Below are positions 28,531 through 38,039 of a stretch of DNA of 64,000 nucleotides, one piece after another. The number at the start of each line of letters is the position of its first letter. The stretch's first letter is position 1. The notes beneath the pieces were generated by a model that was not told the DNA's origin, did not search any database, and saw only the letters and a program-made list of their open reading frames with translations. The position numbers were made by a program, and so were the translations under genes. The DNA is taken from contig JAUXVF010000028.1 in assembly GCA_030680355.1 (NCBI GenBank), positions 124,001 through 188,000 on the forward strand, in the 5' to 3' direction. This stretch comes from Caulobacter sp. GTDB lineage: Bacteria > Pseudomonadota > Alphaproteobacteria > Caulobacterales > Caulobacteraceae.

Positions 28531-30006
28531 CTAGACCTCGTAACTGTCGGCCACCATCTGGTTCAGCAGACGCACGCCGAAGCCGGTGGCGCCGTCCGGG
28601 CTGATCGGCGCCGTCGAGGGCTTGCGCCAGGCGGTCCCGGCGATGTCGAGGTGGGCCCAGGGCAGCTCGTTGACGAACTTCTTGAGGAACAGGGCGGCGG
28701 TGATCGAGCCGGCCGGCCGGCCGCCGGTGTTCTTGACGTCGGCGATCATGCTTTCGATCTGTTTGTCGTAGGCCTCGGGCAGCGGCATGCGCCACATCTT
28801 CTCGCCCGACGCCTTCGACGCCGACAGAATATTTTCCGACAAGGCATCGTTATTGCTGAACAAACCGCCGTACTCGTGACCGAGCGAAATGATGATCGCC
28901 CCGGTCAGGGTGGCCAGATCGATCATGAATTTCGGCTTGAAACGGTCCTGGCAGTACCAGAGGGCGTCAGCCAGAACGAGCCGGCCTTCGGCGTCGGTGT
29001 TGATGATCTCGATGGTCTGGCCGGACATGGAGGTGACCACGTCGCCGGGACGCTGGGCGTCGCCGTCGGGCATGTTCTCGACCAGACCCAGGATGCCGAT
29101 GGCGTTGACCTTGGCCTTGCGGCCGGCAAGGGCGTGCATGAGGCCGGTCACGGCGGCGGCGCCGCCCATGTCCCACTTCATGTCTTCCATGCCGTCGGCC
29201 GGCTTGAGGCTGATGCCGCCGGTGTCGAAGGTGACGCCCTTGCCGACGAAGGCGATCGGCTGGCTGTCGCCGCCGCCCTTCCACTGCATGATCGCCAGCT
29301 GGCTTTCGCGGCGGCTGCCCTGGCCGACGCCGAGCAGGCTGCCCATGCCGAGTTTCTTCATCGCCGCTTCGCCGAGGATCTCGACCTCGAGGCCGAGGGA
29401 CTCCAGCGACTTGGCGCGGCGGGCAAATTCTTCGGGATGCAGGACGTTGGGGGGCTCGGAGACCAGGTCGCGGGCGAAGCACATGCCGTCGGCCACAGCC
29501 TTCAGCGGCGCGAAGGCGGCTTCCGCGGCCTTGGGATCGTCGGTGGCGACCCTGACCGTTTCGACCGAGGGCTTCTTCTCGGGCTTTTCCGTCGTGCGAT
29601 AGCGGTCGAAACGATAGGCGGCCAGGGTCGCGCCAAAGGCGGCGCGGGCGGCGTCTTCGGCCGTCGCGCCGGGCGCCATCAGGGTCAGGGTCGCCGAACC
29701 GGAAAGCTTCACGGCGCCGAAGGCCTGGGCGCCGAAGCGTTCGGCGGCATCACCGCCCCATTCACCCTGCGGGCCGCTGCCGACCACGGTCAGGCGCTCG
29801 ACCTCCAGACCGGAAGGAACCACCAGCTCGACGGTCTGGCCCGGCTTGCCGGCGAATCGGCTGGCCGCCATGGCGCGCATGACGGCGCCGCCGGTCGCCT
29901 TATCCATGGCCTCGGCCGCCGTGGACAGCCTGCCGCCCTCGAACGCCATGACCGCGACGCCGCCGCCGGAAGGGCTGCTGTCTGAGGCGATGAACTCGAT
30001 GCGCAT
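28531..30006 (-). CDS. pepA: Leucyl aminopeptidase (M17)
   Basis: A 491-residue cytosolic di-metal aminopeptidase. ATG 30006 (MRIEFIASDSS) is chosen; the frame opens earlier but without family sequence. Metal ligands and catalytic residues lie in GKGVTFDTGGISLKPADGM and the signature NTDAEGRLVLADAL. In some bacteria PepA also binds DNA in site-specific recombination; no evidence here. First gene of the minus-strand unit; divergent from lptF across 154 bases. Confidence 0.95.
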   Translation of the reverse strand: MRIEFIASDSSPSGGGVAVMAFEGGRLSTAAEAMDKATGGAVMRAMAASRFAGKPGQTVELVVPSGLEVERLTVVGSGPQGEWGGDAAERFGAQAFGAVKLSGSATLTLMAPGATAEDAARAAFGATLAAYRFDRYRTTEKPEKKPSVETVRVATDDPKAAEAAFAPLKAVADGMCFARDLVSEPPNVLHPEEFARRAKSLESLGLEVEILGEAAMKKLGMGSLLGVGQGSRRESQLAIMQWKGGGDSQPIAFVGKGVTFDTGGISLKPADGMEDMKWDMGGAAAVTGLMHALAGRKAKVNAIGILGLVENMPDGDAQRPGDVVTSMSGQTIEIINTDAEGRLVLADALWYCQDRFKPKFMIDLATLTGAIIISLGHEYGGLFSNNDALSENILSASKASGEKMWRMPLPEAYDKQIESMIADVKNTGGRPAGSITAALFLKKFVNELPWAHLDIAGTAWRKPSTAPISPDGATGFGVRLLNQMVADSYEV

Positions 30007-30160
30007 AAACCAACTCCTGAATCCGCTAAGCCGGGCATAGTCCAAGCCGCATCGATAGGAAAGGTTCGGCAGTTGTAACGGCCTCGCCCGGGCGTATAGA
30101 ACGGACCGCCCCCCCGATTGGGGTTTCCCCTGTCGTCATTCGGGTTCAGCTTCCCCCGCC

Positions 30161-31306
30161 ATGCCTCTGATCGAGCGCTACCTGTTTCGCCAGATGTTGA
30201 CGCCGACGCTCCTGGCGGCGGCGGCGCTGGGCGCTGTCGGCCTGCTCAGCCAGAGCCTGGGGCAACTCGACATCATCATCGAGCAGCGCCAGACGGCCTG
30301 GGTGTTTCTGAAGGTCATCGTGCTGGCCATGCCCCAGCTGCTGAACCTGATCCTGCCGATCGCCATTTTCGTGGCCGCCCTGACCGCGCTCAACCGCCTC
30401 CAGGCCGAACACGAGCTGGTGGTCTGCTACGCGGCCGGCGTCAGCCGCTGGCGGGTGATCGCGCCGGGCATGAAACTGGCCGTGATGGCCACGCTGTTGG
30501 CGCTGGTGATCAATCTCTGGGTCCAGCCGGCTTCCTACCGGGCGATGAGGGAAATCTTCTTCGCGGCCAAGACCGACCTTGCCGCCACCCTGGTGCGCGA
30601 AGGCGAATTCACCGAGCCGGCCCAGGGGCTGACCGTCTATGGCCAGACGGTCGACAGCGACGGTCTGATCCACAACCTGTTTATCCATCACCGGAACGCC
30701 AAGGGCGGCGCCACCACCTACACCGCGCGGCAGGGCCGGATCACCTACCGCGAGGGCGCGCCGGTGCTGGTCATGCACAACGGCTCCAACCAGGAATTTT
30801 CGCGCAACGGCGTGCTCAATTATCTGTCCTTCGAGGAGTACGCCCTCGATCTGGCGCCGTTTCTGAAATCCAGCCAGACGATCACCTACAAGGCGTCGGA
30901 TCGCTACCTGCACGAGTTGCTGTTTCCTGACCTGACCAGGGCCTACGAGCGAAAAGACCAGGGTAAACTGCGGGCCGAAGGGCATGCCCGTCTCTCGTCG
31001 CCCCTCTACAACATCGCCTTCATGGCCATGGCCCTGGCCGCCGTACTCGGCTCCAGCTTCAGCCGGCTGGGCTATGGCCGTCGCATCGCGGTGGTCTCCG
31101 CCGCCGCCGCCATGGTGCGGATCATCGGGTTCGCCGTGCAGTCAGGCTCCGAGGACAGTCCCTGGCTGAACGTGGCGCAATATCTGACGCCGATCCTGGC
31201 GACGGCCTGGGCGCTCAGTCAGCTGTTCCGCACGGTGGAGCGGCGATCGGGCTGGCGCGAATGGCTGCCTTTCGCCCCGACCCGGCCCAAGGGGGTTGCG
31301 ACGTGA
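30161..31306 (+). CDS. lptF: LPS export permease LptF
   Basis: A 381-residue inner-membrane protein of the LptB2FG exporter that lifts lipopolysaccharide from the inner membrane. MPLIERYLFRQMLTPTLLAAAALGAVGLLSQSL is the YjgP/YjgQ N-terminus; three membrane helices precede the periplasmic jellyroll (about residues 125-265), and three follow (IAFMAMALAAVLGSSF...). ATG 30161. It overlaps lptG by 4 bases (GTGA), and starts the run lptF-lptG-lptD-surA-pdxA-rsmA. Confidence 0.95.
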   Translation: MPLIERYLFRQMLTPTLLAAAALGAVGLLSQSLGQLDIIIEQRQTAWVFLKVIVLAMPQLLNLILPIAIFVAALTALNRLQAEHELVVCYAAGVSRWRVIAPGMKLAVMATLLALVINLWVQPASYRAMREIFFAAKTDLAATLVREGEFTEPAQGLTVYGQTVDSDGLIHNLFIHHRNAKGGATTYTARQGRITYREGAPVLVMHNGSNQEFSRNGVLNYLSFEEYALDLAPFLKSSQTITYKASDRYLHELLFPDLTRAYERKDQGKLRAEGHARLSSPLYNIAFMAMALAAVLGSSFSRLGYGRRIAVVSAAAAMVRIIGFAVQSGSEDSPWLNVAQYLTPILATAWALSQLFRTVERRSGWREWLPFAPTRPKGVAT

Positions 31307-32448
31307 ATTTGAGCATCGGACGACTCGAACGCTACGTTCTGAAACGCACCCTGGCCGGCGTCGGCGGCGCGCTGGCGATCATCGCAGTGCTGATCGTGCT
31401 TATCGACTTTGTCGAGGTCTCGCGGACGGTCGATGTCCGGGGTGACGCCAGCTTCCCGCGCCTGCTCTGGCTGACCATGCTGAAGTCGCCCTCGACCGTC
31501 CTCACCTTGCTGCCCTTCGCCTTCCTGTTCGGCACCCTGGCCGCCTTTGTCGGTCTGAACCGGCGCAGCGAACTGATCGCTATGCGCGCCGCCGGGGTGT
31601 CCGCCTGGCGTTTCACCCTGCCGGCCACCGCCGCGGCCTTCATCGTCGGCGCGGTGACCGTGGCGGCGCTCAATCCGATGGCCGCCAATCTGGGCGCCGA
31701 GTTTGAACGGTCCAGGACCGCGATCACCGAGGAGTTCCAGACCTCCACGGCCAAGGACACCTGGCTGCGGCAGGGCGACGCCACCTCGCAGGTGGTGATC
31801 CGGGCCAGCGCCCATGACGAAGTTGACGGCACCGTGCGGCTGAAGGACGTCTCGATGTTCGTCTATCGCGTCAACGCCCGCGGCGGGCTGGAGTTCTCGC
31901 GCCGGATCGAGGCCGAGGAAGCGCGGTTGATGCCCGGCTACTGGCGCCTGCGCGGCGTGCGCGAGGCGGCGCCCGGCGCCGGCTCGGTGCGGTCCGAAAC
32001 CCTGTCGATCCCCTCGACCCTTGACGAACAGGCCGCCATCGAGCGGTTCACGACACCCGACGCCATCGCCTTCTGGCGGCTGCCGGCCACCATCCGGGGC
32101 ACCGAAGCGGCCGGCTTCTCGGCCCTGCCCTACCGGTTGAGGTTGCACCAGCTGCTGGCCACGCCGCTGCTCTACGCGGCGCTGTCCCTGCTGGCGGCGG
32201 CCTTTTCGCTGAGGCTGATGCGACTGGGCGGCCTGGCGGCCCTGGCCGCGTCGGGCGTGGCGCTGGGCTTCATCATCTTCTTCTTCAACCAGTTCTGCGG
32301 CGCGCTCGGCAAGGCGGAGATCCTGCCCGCCTTTGTCGCCGCCTGGGCGCCGCCGCTATTGGCGCTGTTATCGGGACTGACTTTGCTTTGCTATACGGAG
32401 GACGGCGGAATCGTGCGGGGCCGCACCGCCGAGAGGACGAGCGCCTGA
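31303..32448 (+). CDS. lptG: LPS export permease LptG
   Basis: A 381-residue partner of LptF with the same six-helix plus jellyroll layout: LERYVLKRTLAGVGGALAIIAVLIVLIDFVEVSR, then NRRSELIAMRAAGVSAWRF, the coupling helix that contacts the LptB ATPase. The start is GTG 31303, within the lptF stop; an in-frame ATG at 31261 would overlap lptF by 46 bases and has no family sequence. LptB is not in the window. It overlaps lptD by one base. Confidence 0.94.
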   Translation: MNLSIGRLERYVLKRTLAGVGGALAIIAVLIVLIDFVEVSRTVDVRGDASFPRLLWLTMLKSPSTVLTLLPFAFLFGTLAAFVGLNRRSELIAMRAAGVSAWRFTLPATAAAFIVGAVTVAALNPMAANLGAEFERSRTAITEEFQTSTAKDTWLRQGDATSQVVIRASAHDEVDGTVRLKDVSMFVYRVNARGGLEFSRRIEAEEARLMPGYWRLRGVREAAPGAGSVRSETLSIPSTLDEQAAIERFTTPDAIAFWRLPATIRGTEAAGFSALPYRLRLHQLLATPLLYAALSLLAAAFSLRLMRLGGLAALAASGVALGFIIFFFNQFCGALGKAEILPAFVAAWAPPLLALLSGLTLLCYTEDGGIVRGRTAERTSA

Positions 32449-34709
32449 TGACTGATCGCCGACGCTCCATGAGCCGCATGAGCCGCGCCTGCCTGCTGGC
32501 CGGCGGCGCCCTGCTGGCGCTTGTCTCGCCCGTCTTCGCCCAGACCACCGCCCCGACCGCGCCCGCCGCCGTCGATGACGGCGACGGTATGGACGGGCTT
32601 GGGTTCTATCTGGAGTCGGACCTGCTGATTCAGGACGACGACAACCAGGTGATCACCGCCCGGGGCGAGGTCGAGATCCGCTACCGCGGACGGACCCTGA
32701 GAGCCGGCGAGGTCATCTACAACATCGCCACCGGCGTCATCACGGCCCGCGACTCGGTGGTCATCATCGACCCCACCGGCGGCGTCAGCTTCGCCGACAC
32801 CATGATTCTGGACGAGGAGCTGCGCGCGGGCGTCGCCAAGGGTTTCTCGGCCCGCCTCGAAGGCAATATCAAGATCGCCGCCGCCTCAGCCGTCCGCCGC
32901 GGCGACATGGTCAACGAGCTGGACCGGGCGATCTACACGCCCTGCGAGATCTGCGCGGCGGATCCCGCCAAGCCGCCGACCTGGTCGATCCGGGCCGACA
33001 AGGTGGTTCAGGATCGCGAGAAGCGGATCATCTACTACCGCAACGCCGTCATCGACATGTTCGGCGTGCCGATCTTCTACGCGCCGGTGTTCTGGCATCC
33101 CGACCCCAGCGCCGAACGGGCGTCGGGGCTGCTGCCGCCGAAGATCCTGGGGTCCGAGCGTCGCGGCCTGTCGTACGAACAGCCCTACGCCTGGATCATC
33201 TCGCCGTCCGAGGATCTGGTGATCAGCCCGCAGATCAACACCCGGGTTAATCCGTTCCTCAATCTGCAATGGCGACGCCGGTTCCAGTCCGGTGAGGTCA
33301 GCGCCCGCTTCGGCTACACCTACGAGCACGACCTCAACAGCGAGGGCGACCGGATCGGCAAGCTGACATCGCGCAGCTTTGTCCTGGCCAACGGCGCCTT
33401 CGAGATCGACGAAAAATGGCGCTGGGGCTTCGCGGCGGAACGGGCCTCCGAAGACCTCATCTTCGACAAGTATGACGTTGGCGACATCGAAGCGCGGCGC
33501 GGGCTGATCGCCTCGGACGACAAGCGTCTGACCTCCCAGATCTTCGCCGTCCGCCAGGATGCACGGTCCTATTTCAGCATCGCCGCCCTGAGCGTTCAGG
33601 GCCTGCGGCCAGGCGACAACGACCGCACCTTTCCCACCGTCGCGCCCCTGATCGAAGGCGCCTGGGAGCCGGAAGGGCCGGTTCTGGGCGGCCGGCTGAG
33701 ATTGTCCGGCAGCGCCGTCGCCCTGACCCGGGAACAGTCGCAACTGGTCGCCACCCAGCCAGGCGCCGACAGCCGCCGGGCCACTTTGGGCATGGACTGG
33801 CGACGGACCGCCACCTTCGCCAACGGCCTGCGGCTGTCGCCGTTCGTGCAGGCCCGCGCCGACGCCTACAGCCTCTCGGACCTGCCGCCGCCCAACGCGG
33901 GCCAGAGCGACACCGTGACCCGCGCCATGGGCGTCGTCGGTATGGACGTCAGCTACCCGCTGTTCCGCCGCGACGGTGACCGCACCATCGTTCTCGAGCC
34001 TCTCGTCCAGATCGCCCTTTCGCCGGAAACCCGGCGCGACGCCCTGATCCCCAACGAGGACAGCGTGGTTCTGGAGTTCGACGAATCAAACCTGATGCGG
34101 GCTGACAAGTTTCCGGGCTTCGACCTCTACGAAGGCGGTCAGCGGCTCAATGTCGGCGGCCGGGCCACGGTCCTGTACGACGACGGCCGTGGCGCCAGCC
34201 TGTTGGTCGGCCGCAGCTTCCGCGCCGAGCCGGACGTTCAGTTTCCGGCCCGTACCGGCCTCCAGACCCGGTCGTCTGACTGGGTGGTGGCCGCCGAGGG
34301 GACGCCGGCCACGGGGATCACCTTTTTCACCCGGGCCAGATTTGATGCGTCCAACTGGGACGTGCGGCGCATGGAGGCCGGGGTCGATGTCGATTTCGAT
34401 CGCGCGCGCGGCTTCGTCCGTTATCTGCGGGACAGCCAGGACCTCACCAACGTGCCCCGCGAGGACATCGATTTCGCCGGCGAAGTCATGATCGCCGGAA
34501 ACTGGGGCGTGACCTTCGCCGGCGTGCGCGACGTCGAGAACGACGTGTGGCGGCGACAGGAAATCGGCGGCGTCTACCGCGACGACTGCCTCGATCTCGC
34601 CGTGGTCTGGGTGCATGAAGAGACCTACAACCGCTCGCTTGGGCCGTCCGACTCCGTGGTGCTGCGCCTAACGCTCGCCACATTGGGCGATAAAGGCTAC
34701 AGGCAATGA
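32448..34709 (+). CDS. lptD: LPS-assembly outer-membrane protein LptD
   Basis: A 753-residue outer-membrane protein that inserts LPS into the outer leaflet. ATG 32448 (TGATG overlap with lptG) leads into a signal peptide (ACLLAGGALLALVSPVFAQ). The OstA jellyroll spans about residues 45-190 (ITARGEVEIRYRGRTLRAGEVIYNIATG), then the beta-barrel: FGVPIFYAPVFWHPDPSAERASGLLPP is characteristic, ending with Arg/aromatic-rich strands. Cys pairs of E. coli LptD are only partly represented (CEICAAD region, DDCLDL near the end), so disulfide use may differ. Confidence 0.95.
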   Translation: MTDRRRSMSRMSRACLLAGGALLALVSPVFAQTTAPTAPAAVDDGDGMDGLGFYLESDLLIQDDDNQVITARGEVEIRYRGRTLRAGEVIYNIATGVITARDSVVIIDPTGGVSFADTMILDEELRAGVAKGFSARLEGNIKIAAASAVRRGDMVNELDRAIYTPCEICAADPAKPPTWSIRADKVVQDREKRIIYYRNAVIDMFGVPIFYAPVFWHPDPSAERASGLLPPKILGSERRGLSYEQPYAWIISPSEDLVISPQINTRVNPFLNLQWRRRFQSGEVSARFGYTYEHDLNSEGDRIGKLTSRSFVLANGAFEIDEKWRWGFAAERASEDLIFDKYDVGDIEARRGLIASDDKRLTSQIFAVRQDARSYFSIAALSVQGLRPGDNDRTFPTVAPLIEGAWEPEGPVLGGRLRLSGSAVALTREQSQLVATQPGADSRRATLGMDWRRTATFANGLRLSPFVQARADAYSLSDLPPPNAGQSDTVTRAMGVVGMDVSYPLFRRDGDRTIVLEPLVQIALSPETRRDALIPNEDSVVLEFDESNLMRADKFPGFDLYEGGQRLNVGGRATVLYDDGRGASLLVGRSFRAEPDVQFPARTGLQTRSSDWVVAAEGTPATGITFFTRARFDASNWDVRRMEAGVDVDFDRARGFVRYLRDSQDLTNVPREDIDFAGEVMIAGNWGVTFAGVRDVENDVWRRQEIGGVYRDDCLDLAVVWVHEETYNRSLGPSDSVVLRLTLATLGDKGYRQ

Positions 34710-36100
34710 CACTCGGCCGGATCTCAGCGTTTCCGCCGAAAGATTCGCTCAAGGGAACCACCAGTTTGAAGAAGTCGGCGTGCAGCATGACGGGCTTGAC
34801 CATGATGGTCGCGTCCGCACTGAGCCTCGGTCTCGGCCCCATGGCCCATGCCCAGGGCGTTCAGGTCGCAACAGCTCAACCGGCCGCGGCCGCGCCGCTG
34901 CCGACCGTGTCCGAGAGCGTGGCCGCCGTGGTCAACGACGACATCGTCTCGACCTATGATCTGGTTCAGCGGATGCGTCTTCTGGCGGCCACCACCGGCA
35001 TCCAGCCCAATGAAGAGAACCTGCCCCAGCTCCAGCGCGAGGCGCTGCGCGGCCTGGTCGAGGAGCGCCTGCAGATGCAGGAGCTGCGCCGGGTTGAACG
35101 CGACAACAAGGTCGATATCGTTTCGTCCGACGCCGAGGTCGACGAGCAGATCGGCGACTTCGCCCGCGAAAACAACATGACGGCCGAGCAGCTGCTCGCC
35201 GGGCTGGCCGGTTCAGGCATTCGTCCCGAGACGCTCCGCGCCCAGATCCGCGCCGAATCGAGCTGGCAGTCCTACATCCGCGGCCGCTACGGCTCGCGCC
35301 TTCGAATCGGCCGCGACCAGGTGAACGCGACCCTCGACCGCATGCGCGCCGCAGCGTCCAAGCCGCAGTATCAGGTCAGCGAAATCTATATCGAGGCGTC
35401 CCGAGTCGGCGGCATGCAGGTCGCCTATGAGGGCGGCAAATCCCTCGTCGAACAGATGCGCAAGGGCGCGCCCTTCCCCGCCGTGGCGCGTCAGTTTTCC
35501 GCCTCGCCGACCGCGGCCAACGGCGGCGACGCCGGCTGGATCGGCGCCGGCGAGATGCCGGCCGAAGTCGACACCGTCCTCGAACAGCTTCGCCCCGGCC
35601 AGCTGTCGACGCCCATCGCGACCCAGGACGGGGTCTACATCATCTATCTGCGCGACAAGCGCGCCGGCTCGGACGTGACCCTGGTCAGCCTGAAGCAGGC
35701 CGCCGTGCCGCTGCCCGAGACCGCGACGACCGAACAGATTCAAGCCGCCGCCACCGCCCTTGAGACCTTGCGTCCCAAGGTGACCGGCTGCGCCGATCTT
35801 GAAGCCAAGGCCGCGACCGTGCCCGGCGTCGTCGCTGGCGACCTCGGCGAAGCGGAGATCGGCGGCCTGACGGAAGGCTTCCAGACGGCGGTCAACACCA
35901 CCCCGGACGGCCAGTTGTCGCAGGCCATTCGCACGCAGATGGGCCTCCATCTGGTCATGGTTTGCGGTCGTCGCAACAGTGGCGCCCAGCTGCCCTCGGC
36001 CGACCAGATCGAGGGTCGGCTGATCAGCCAGCAACTGTCGAACATCTCCAAGCGGCTGCTGCGCGATCTGCGCAACACCGCCACCATAGAGACGCGGTGA
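34706..36100 (+). CDS. surA: SurA-like periplasmic chaperone / peptidyl-prolyl isomerase
   Basis: A 464-residue periplasmic protein for outer-membrane protein folding. ATG 34706 overlaps the lptD stop (ATGA). The export signal is late (TGLTMMVASALSLGLGPMAHAQ, residues ~29-50), so a start nearer ATG 34787 (MTGLTMMV) is also possible. The SurA N-domain begins VSESVAAVVNDDIVSTYDLVQRMRLL; a PpiC-type parvulin domain lies at about 210-310 (GGDAGWIGAGEMPAEVDTVLEQLRPGQLSTPIATQDGVYIIYL). Only one clear parvulin copy is visible. Its position between lptD and pdxA is the conserved one. Confidence 0.92.
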   Translation: MTLGRISAFPPKDSLKGTTSLKKSACSMTGLTMMVASALSLGLGPMAHAQGVQVATAQPAAAAPLPTVSESVAAVVNDDIVSTYDLVQRMRLLAATTGIQPNEENLPQLQREALRGLVEERLQMQELRRVERDNKVDIVSSDAEVDEQIGDFARENNMTAEQLLAGLAGSGIRPETLRAQIRAESSWQSYIRGRYGSRLRIGRDQVNATLDRMRAAASKPQYQVSEIYIEASRVGGMQVAYEGGKSLVEQMRKGAPFPAVARQFSASPTAANGGDAGWIGAGEMPAEVDTVLEQLRPGQLSTPIATQDGVYIIYLRDKRAGSDVTLVSLKQAAVPLPETATTEQIQAAATALETLRPKVTGCADLEAKAATVPGVVAGDLGEAEIGGLTEGFQTAVNTTPDGQLSQAIRTQMGLHLVMVCGRRNSGAQLPSADQIEGRLISQQLSNISKRLLRDLRNTATIETR

Positions 36101-37104
36101 CGACGACACCTCTGGCGCTGAGTCTGGGCGATCCCGCTGGGATCGGTCCGGAAATCACGGTCAAAGCCTGGCGAGCCCTGCGCGAAACGGGGCCGGCCTT
36201 CATGGTCATCGGCGATCGCCAGGCCCTGGCCTCCGCGTCGGGCGCGCCGACGCCGCTGCAGACGGTTCACGGACCCAACGAGGTCAGCCGCATCTTCGCC
36301 GACGCCTTGCCGGTGCTGGATATACCGCTCGCCGCGCCCGTCGTGGCGGGGCAACCCAACGTCGCCAATGGTGGGGCGGTCCTGCGCTGGATCGAGACCG
36401 GGGCCGGCCTGACCCTGTCGGGCGCCGTAAGCGGCCTGGTCACCGCGCCCATCGCCAAGGCCTCCCTCTACGCGGCCGGATTCCGCTTTCCGGGTCACAC
36501 GGAGTTTCTGGCCGAGCTGAGCGCGGCCGGCCACAGGGACGGCCCGCGCGGGCCCGTCATGATGCTGATCGCCGGCGATCTTCGCGTCGCCCTGGTCACC
36601 ATCCACGAGCCGCTGGCCGCCGTGCCCGGACTGCTGACCATCGAAAAGATCGTCAACGCCGGGCTGGTCACCGATCAGGCGCTCCGGCGCGATTTCGGCA
36701 TTGAACGGCCGCGCCTGGTTGTGGCCGGACTCAATCCCCATGCCGGGGAAGCCGGCACCATCGGTCGCGAGGAAATCGACATCATCGCGCCGGCGGCCCG
36801 CGCGCTGCGCGATCTGGGTGTCCAGGTGCAGGGCCCCCTGCCCGCCGACAGCCTGTTCCACGCCGAAGCCCGGGCCGGCTATGACGCCGTCCTCTGCCTG
36901 TATCACGACCAGGCCCTGATCCCCGTGAAGATGCTCGACTTCTGGGGTGGGGTGAACGTGACCCTCGGCCTGCCGATCATCCGCACCTCGCCCGACCATG
37001 GTACCGGGTTCGACATCGCCGGACGCGGCCTGGCGCGCCCTGACAGCCTGATCGCCGCCATCCGGCTGGCCGCCGAGCTCGCGGATCGTCGGGGCGGGCG
37101 CTGA
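36097..37104 (+). CDS. pdxA: 4-hydroxythreonine-4-phosphate dehydrogenase
   Basis: A 335-residue enzyme of pyridoxal phosphate synthesis. GTG 36097 (GTGA overlap with surA) gives VTTTPLALSLGDPAGIGPEI, the family start. Metal and substrate residues lie in FPGHTEFLAEL, AGLNPHAGEAGTIGREEIDII, YHDQALIPVKMLDF and PIIRTSPDHGTGFDIAG. Length normal. It is followed by the long inverted repeat ahead of rsmA. Confidence 0.96.
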   Translation: MTTTPLALSLGDPAGIGPEITVKAWRALRETGPAFMVIGDRQALASASGAPTPLQTVHGPNEVSRIFADALPVLDIPLAAPVVAGQPNVANGGAVLRWIETGAGLTLSGAVSGLVTAPIAKASLYAAGFRFPGHTEFLAELSAAGHRDGPRGPVMMLIAGDLRVALVTIHEPLAAVPGLLTIEKIVNAGLVTDQALRRDFGIERPRLVVAGLNPHAGEAGTIGREEIDIIAPAARALRDLGVQVQGPLPADSLFHAEARAGYDAVLCLYHDQALIPVKMLDFWGGVNVTLGLPIIRTSPDHGTGFDIAGRGLARPDSLIAAIRLAAELADRRGGR

Positions 37105-37110
37105 CGGGTG

Positions 37111-37224
37111 TTGCGTCCTTCGACACGCCTTGCTCGCGCAAGGCTGCTCAGGATGACTAGCTTTGACGCGCTTCCCCACCTAGTCATCCTGAGCAGCCGC
37201 AAAGCGGCGTGTCGAAGGACGCAA
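37111..37224. repeat. Long two-stem inverted repeat overlapping the rsmA start
   Basis: Outer arms of 19 bp pair perfectly (37111-37129 with 37206-37224), inner arms of 19 bp pair perfectly (37142-37160 with 37180-37198). Between them on the left is a small hairpin TTGC-TCGC-GCAA (37130-37141), and the top loop is 37161-37179. The right outer arm holds the ribosome binding site GAAGGA (37214-37219) and the A of the rsmA ATG. The core (GTCATCCTGAGCAG and CGTGTCGAAGGACGCA) looks like a dispersed chromosomal repeat. Confidence 0.85.
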
Positions 37225-38039
37225 TGACCCATCTCGACAGCCTCCCCCCCCTGCGTGACAGCCTGACCGAGCACGGCCTGCTGGCCAACAAGAGCTTCGG
37301 CCAGCATTTCCTGCTCGACCTCAACATCACCCGCAAGATCGCCCGGCTGGCCGGCCCGCTCGAGGGCGAGACCGTCATCGAGGTCGGCCCCGGCCCCGGC
37401 GGTCTGACCCGCGCCCTGATCGAGGCCGGCGCCCGGGTGATCGCCGTCGAGAAGGACGCCCGCTTCCTGCCCCTGCTCGGCGAGCTGGCCGACGCCGCCG
37501 ACGGACAGCTGACCCTGGTCGAGGCCGACGCCCTGAAGGTCAATGAGGCCGCCCTGGCCGGCGGGCCGGGCCATGTCGTGTCCAACCTGCCCTACAACGT
37601 CGGCACGCCGCTGCTGATCAAATGGCTGACCGGGCCCTGGCGGCCGATCTCCATGACCCTGATGTTCCAGAAGGAAGTCGCCGACCGCATCGCCGCGTCA
37701 GTCAACGATGACGCCTATGGCCGCCTCGCGGTGATCTGTCAGGCGCTCTGCCAGGCGAAGGTGGTCATGGATCTGCCGGCCCGCGCCTTCACGCCGCCGC
37801 CCAAGGTGGCCTCGGCCGTGGTGCGGCTCGATCCCCTGGCCGATCCGCCGTCCACCGCCGAGATCGCGGCGCTTGAAAAGGTGACGGCGGCGGCCTTCGG
37901 CCAGCGACGCAAGATGCTGCGTTCGAGTCTGAAGACCCTGGGCGGCGAGGCGCTGTGCCTGAAGGCCGGGATTGATCCCAATGTGCGGGCCGAAACCGTG
38001 CCGGTGGAAGGGTTCCTGGCCCTGGCGCGGGCCCTATAG
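37224..38039 (+). CDS. rsmA: 16S rRNA dimethyladenosine transferase (KsgA/RsmA)
   Basis: A 271-residue methyltransferase that dimethylates two adenines near the 16S rRNA 3' end. ATG 37224 gives [20 protein letters not shown] with GAAGGA four bases upstream; GTG 37209 in frame would add five residues and read through that site. Motifs: [37 protein letters not shown] (SAM loop), [15 protein letters not shown]. The start and its ribosome site are inside the inverted repeat. The gene ends in a CTATAG shared with the convergent gmk. Confidence 0.95.
   Translation: MTHLDSLPPLRDSLTEHGLLANKSFGQHFLLDLNITRKIARLAGPLEGETVIEVGPGPGGLTRALIEAGARVIAVEKDARFLPLLGELADAADGQLTLVEADALKVNEAALAGGPGHVVSNLPYNVGTPLLIKWLTGPWRPISMTLMFQKEVADRIAASVNDDAYGRLAVICQALCQAKVVMDLPARAFTPPPKVASAVVRLDPLADPPSTAEIAALEKVTAAAFGQRRKMLRSSLKTLGGEALCLKAGIDPNVRAETVPVEGFLALARAL

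Noticed and set aside
28009..29985. Plus-strand open frame opposite pepA and holC
   Set aside because: Antisense of well-supported genes, no recognisable domain.
37209..37223. GTG start for rsmA
   Set aside because: It would use the ribosome-binding sequence as coding sequence; ATG 37224 is better placed, though the GTG cannot be fully excluded.
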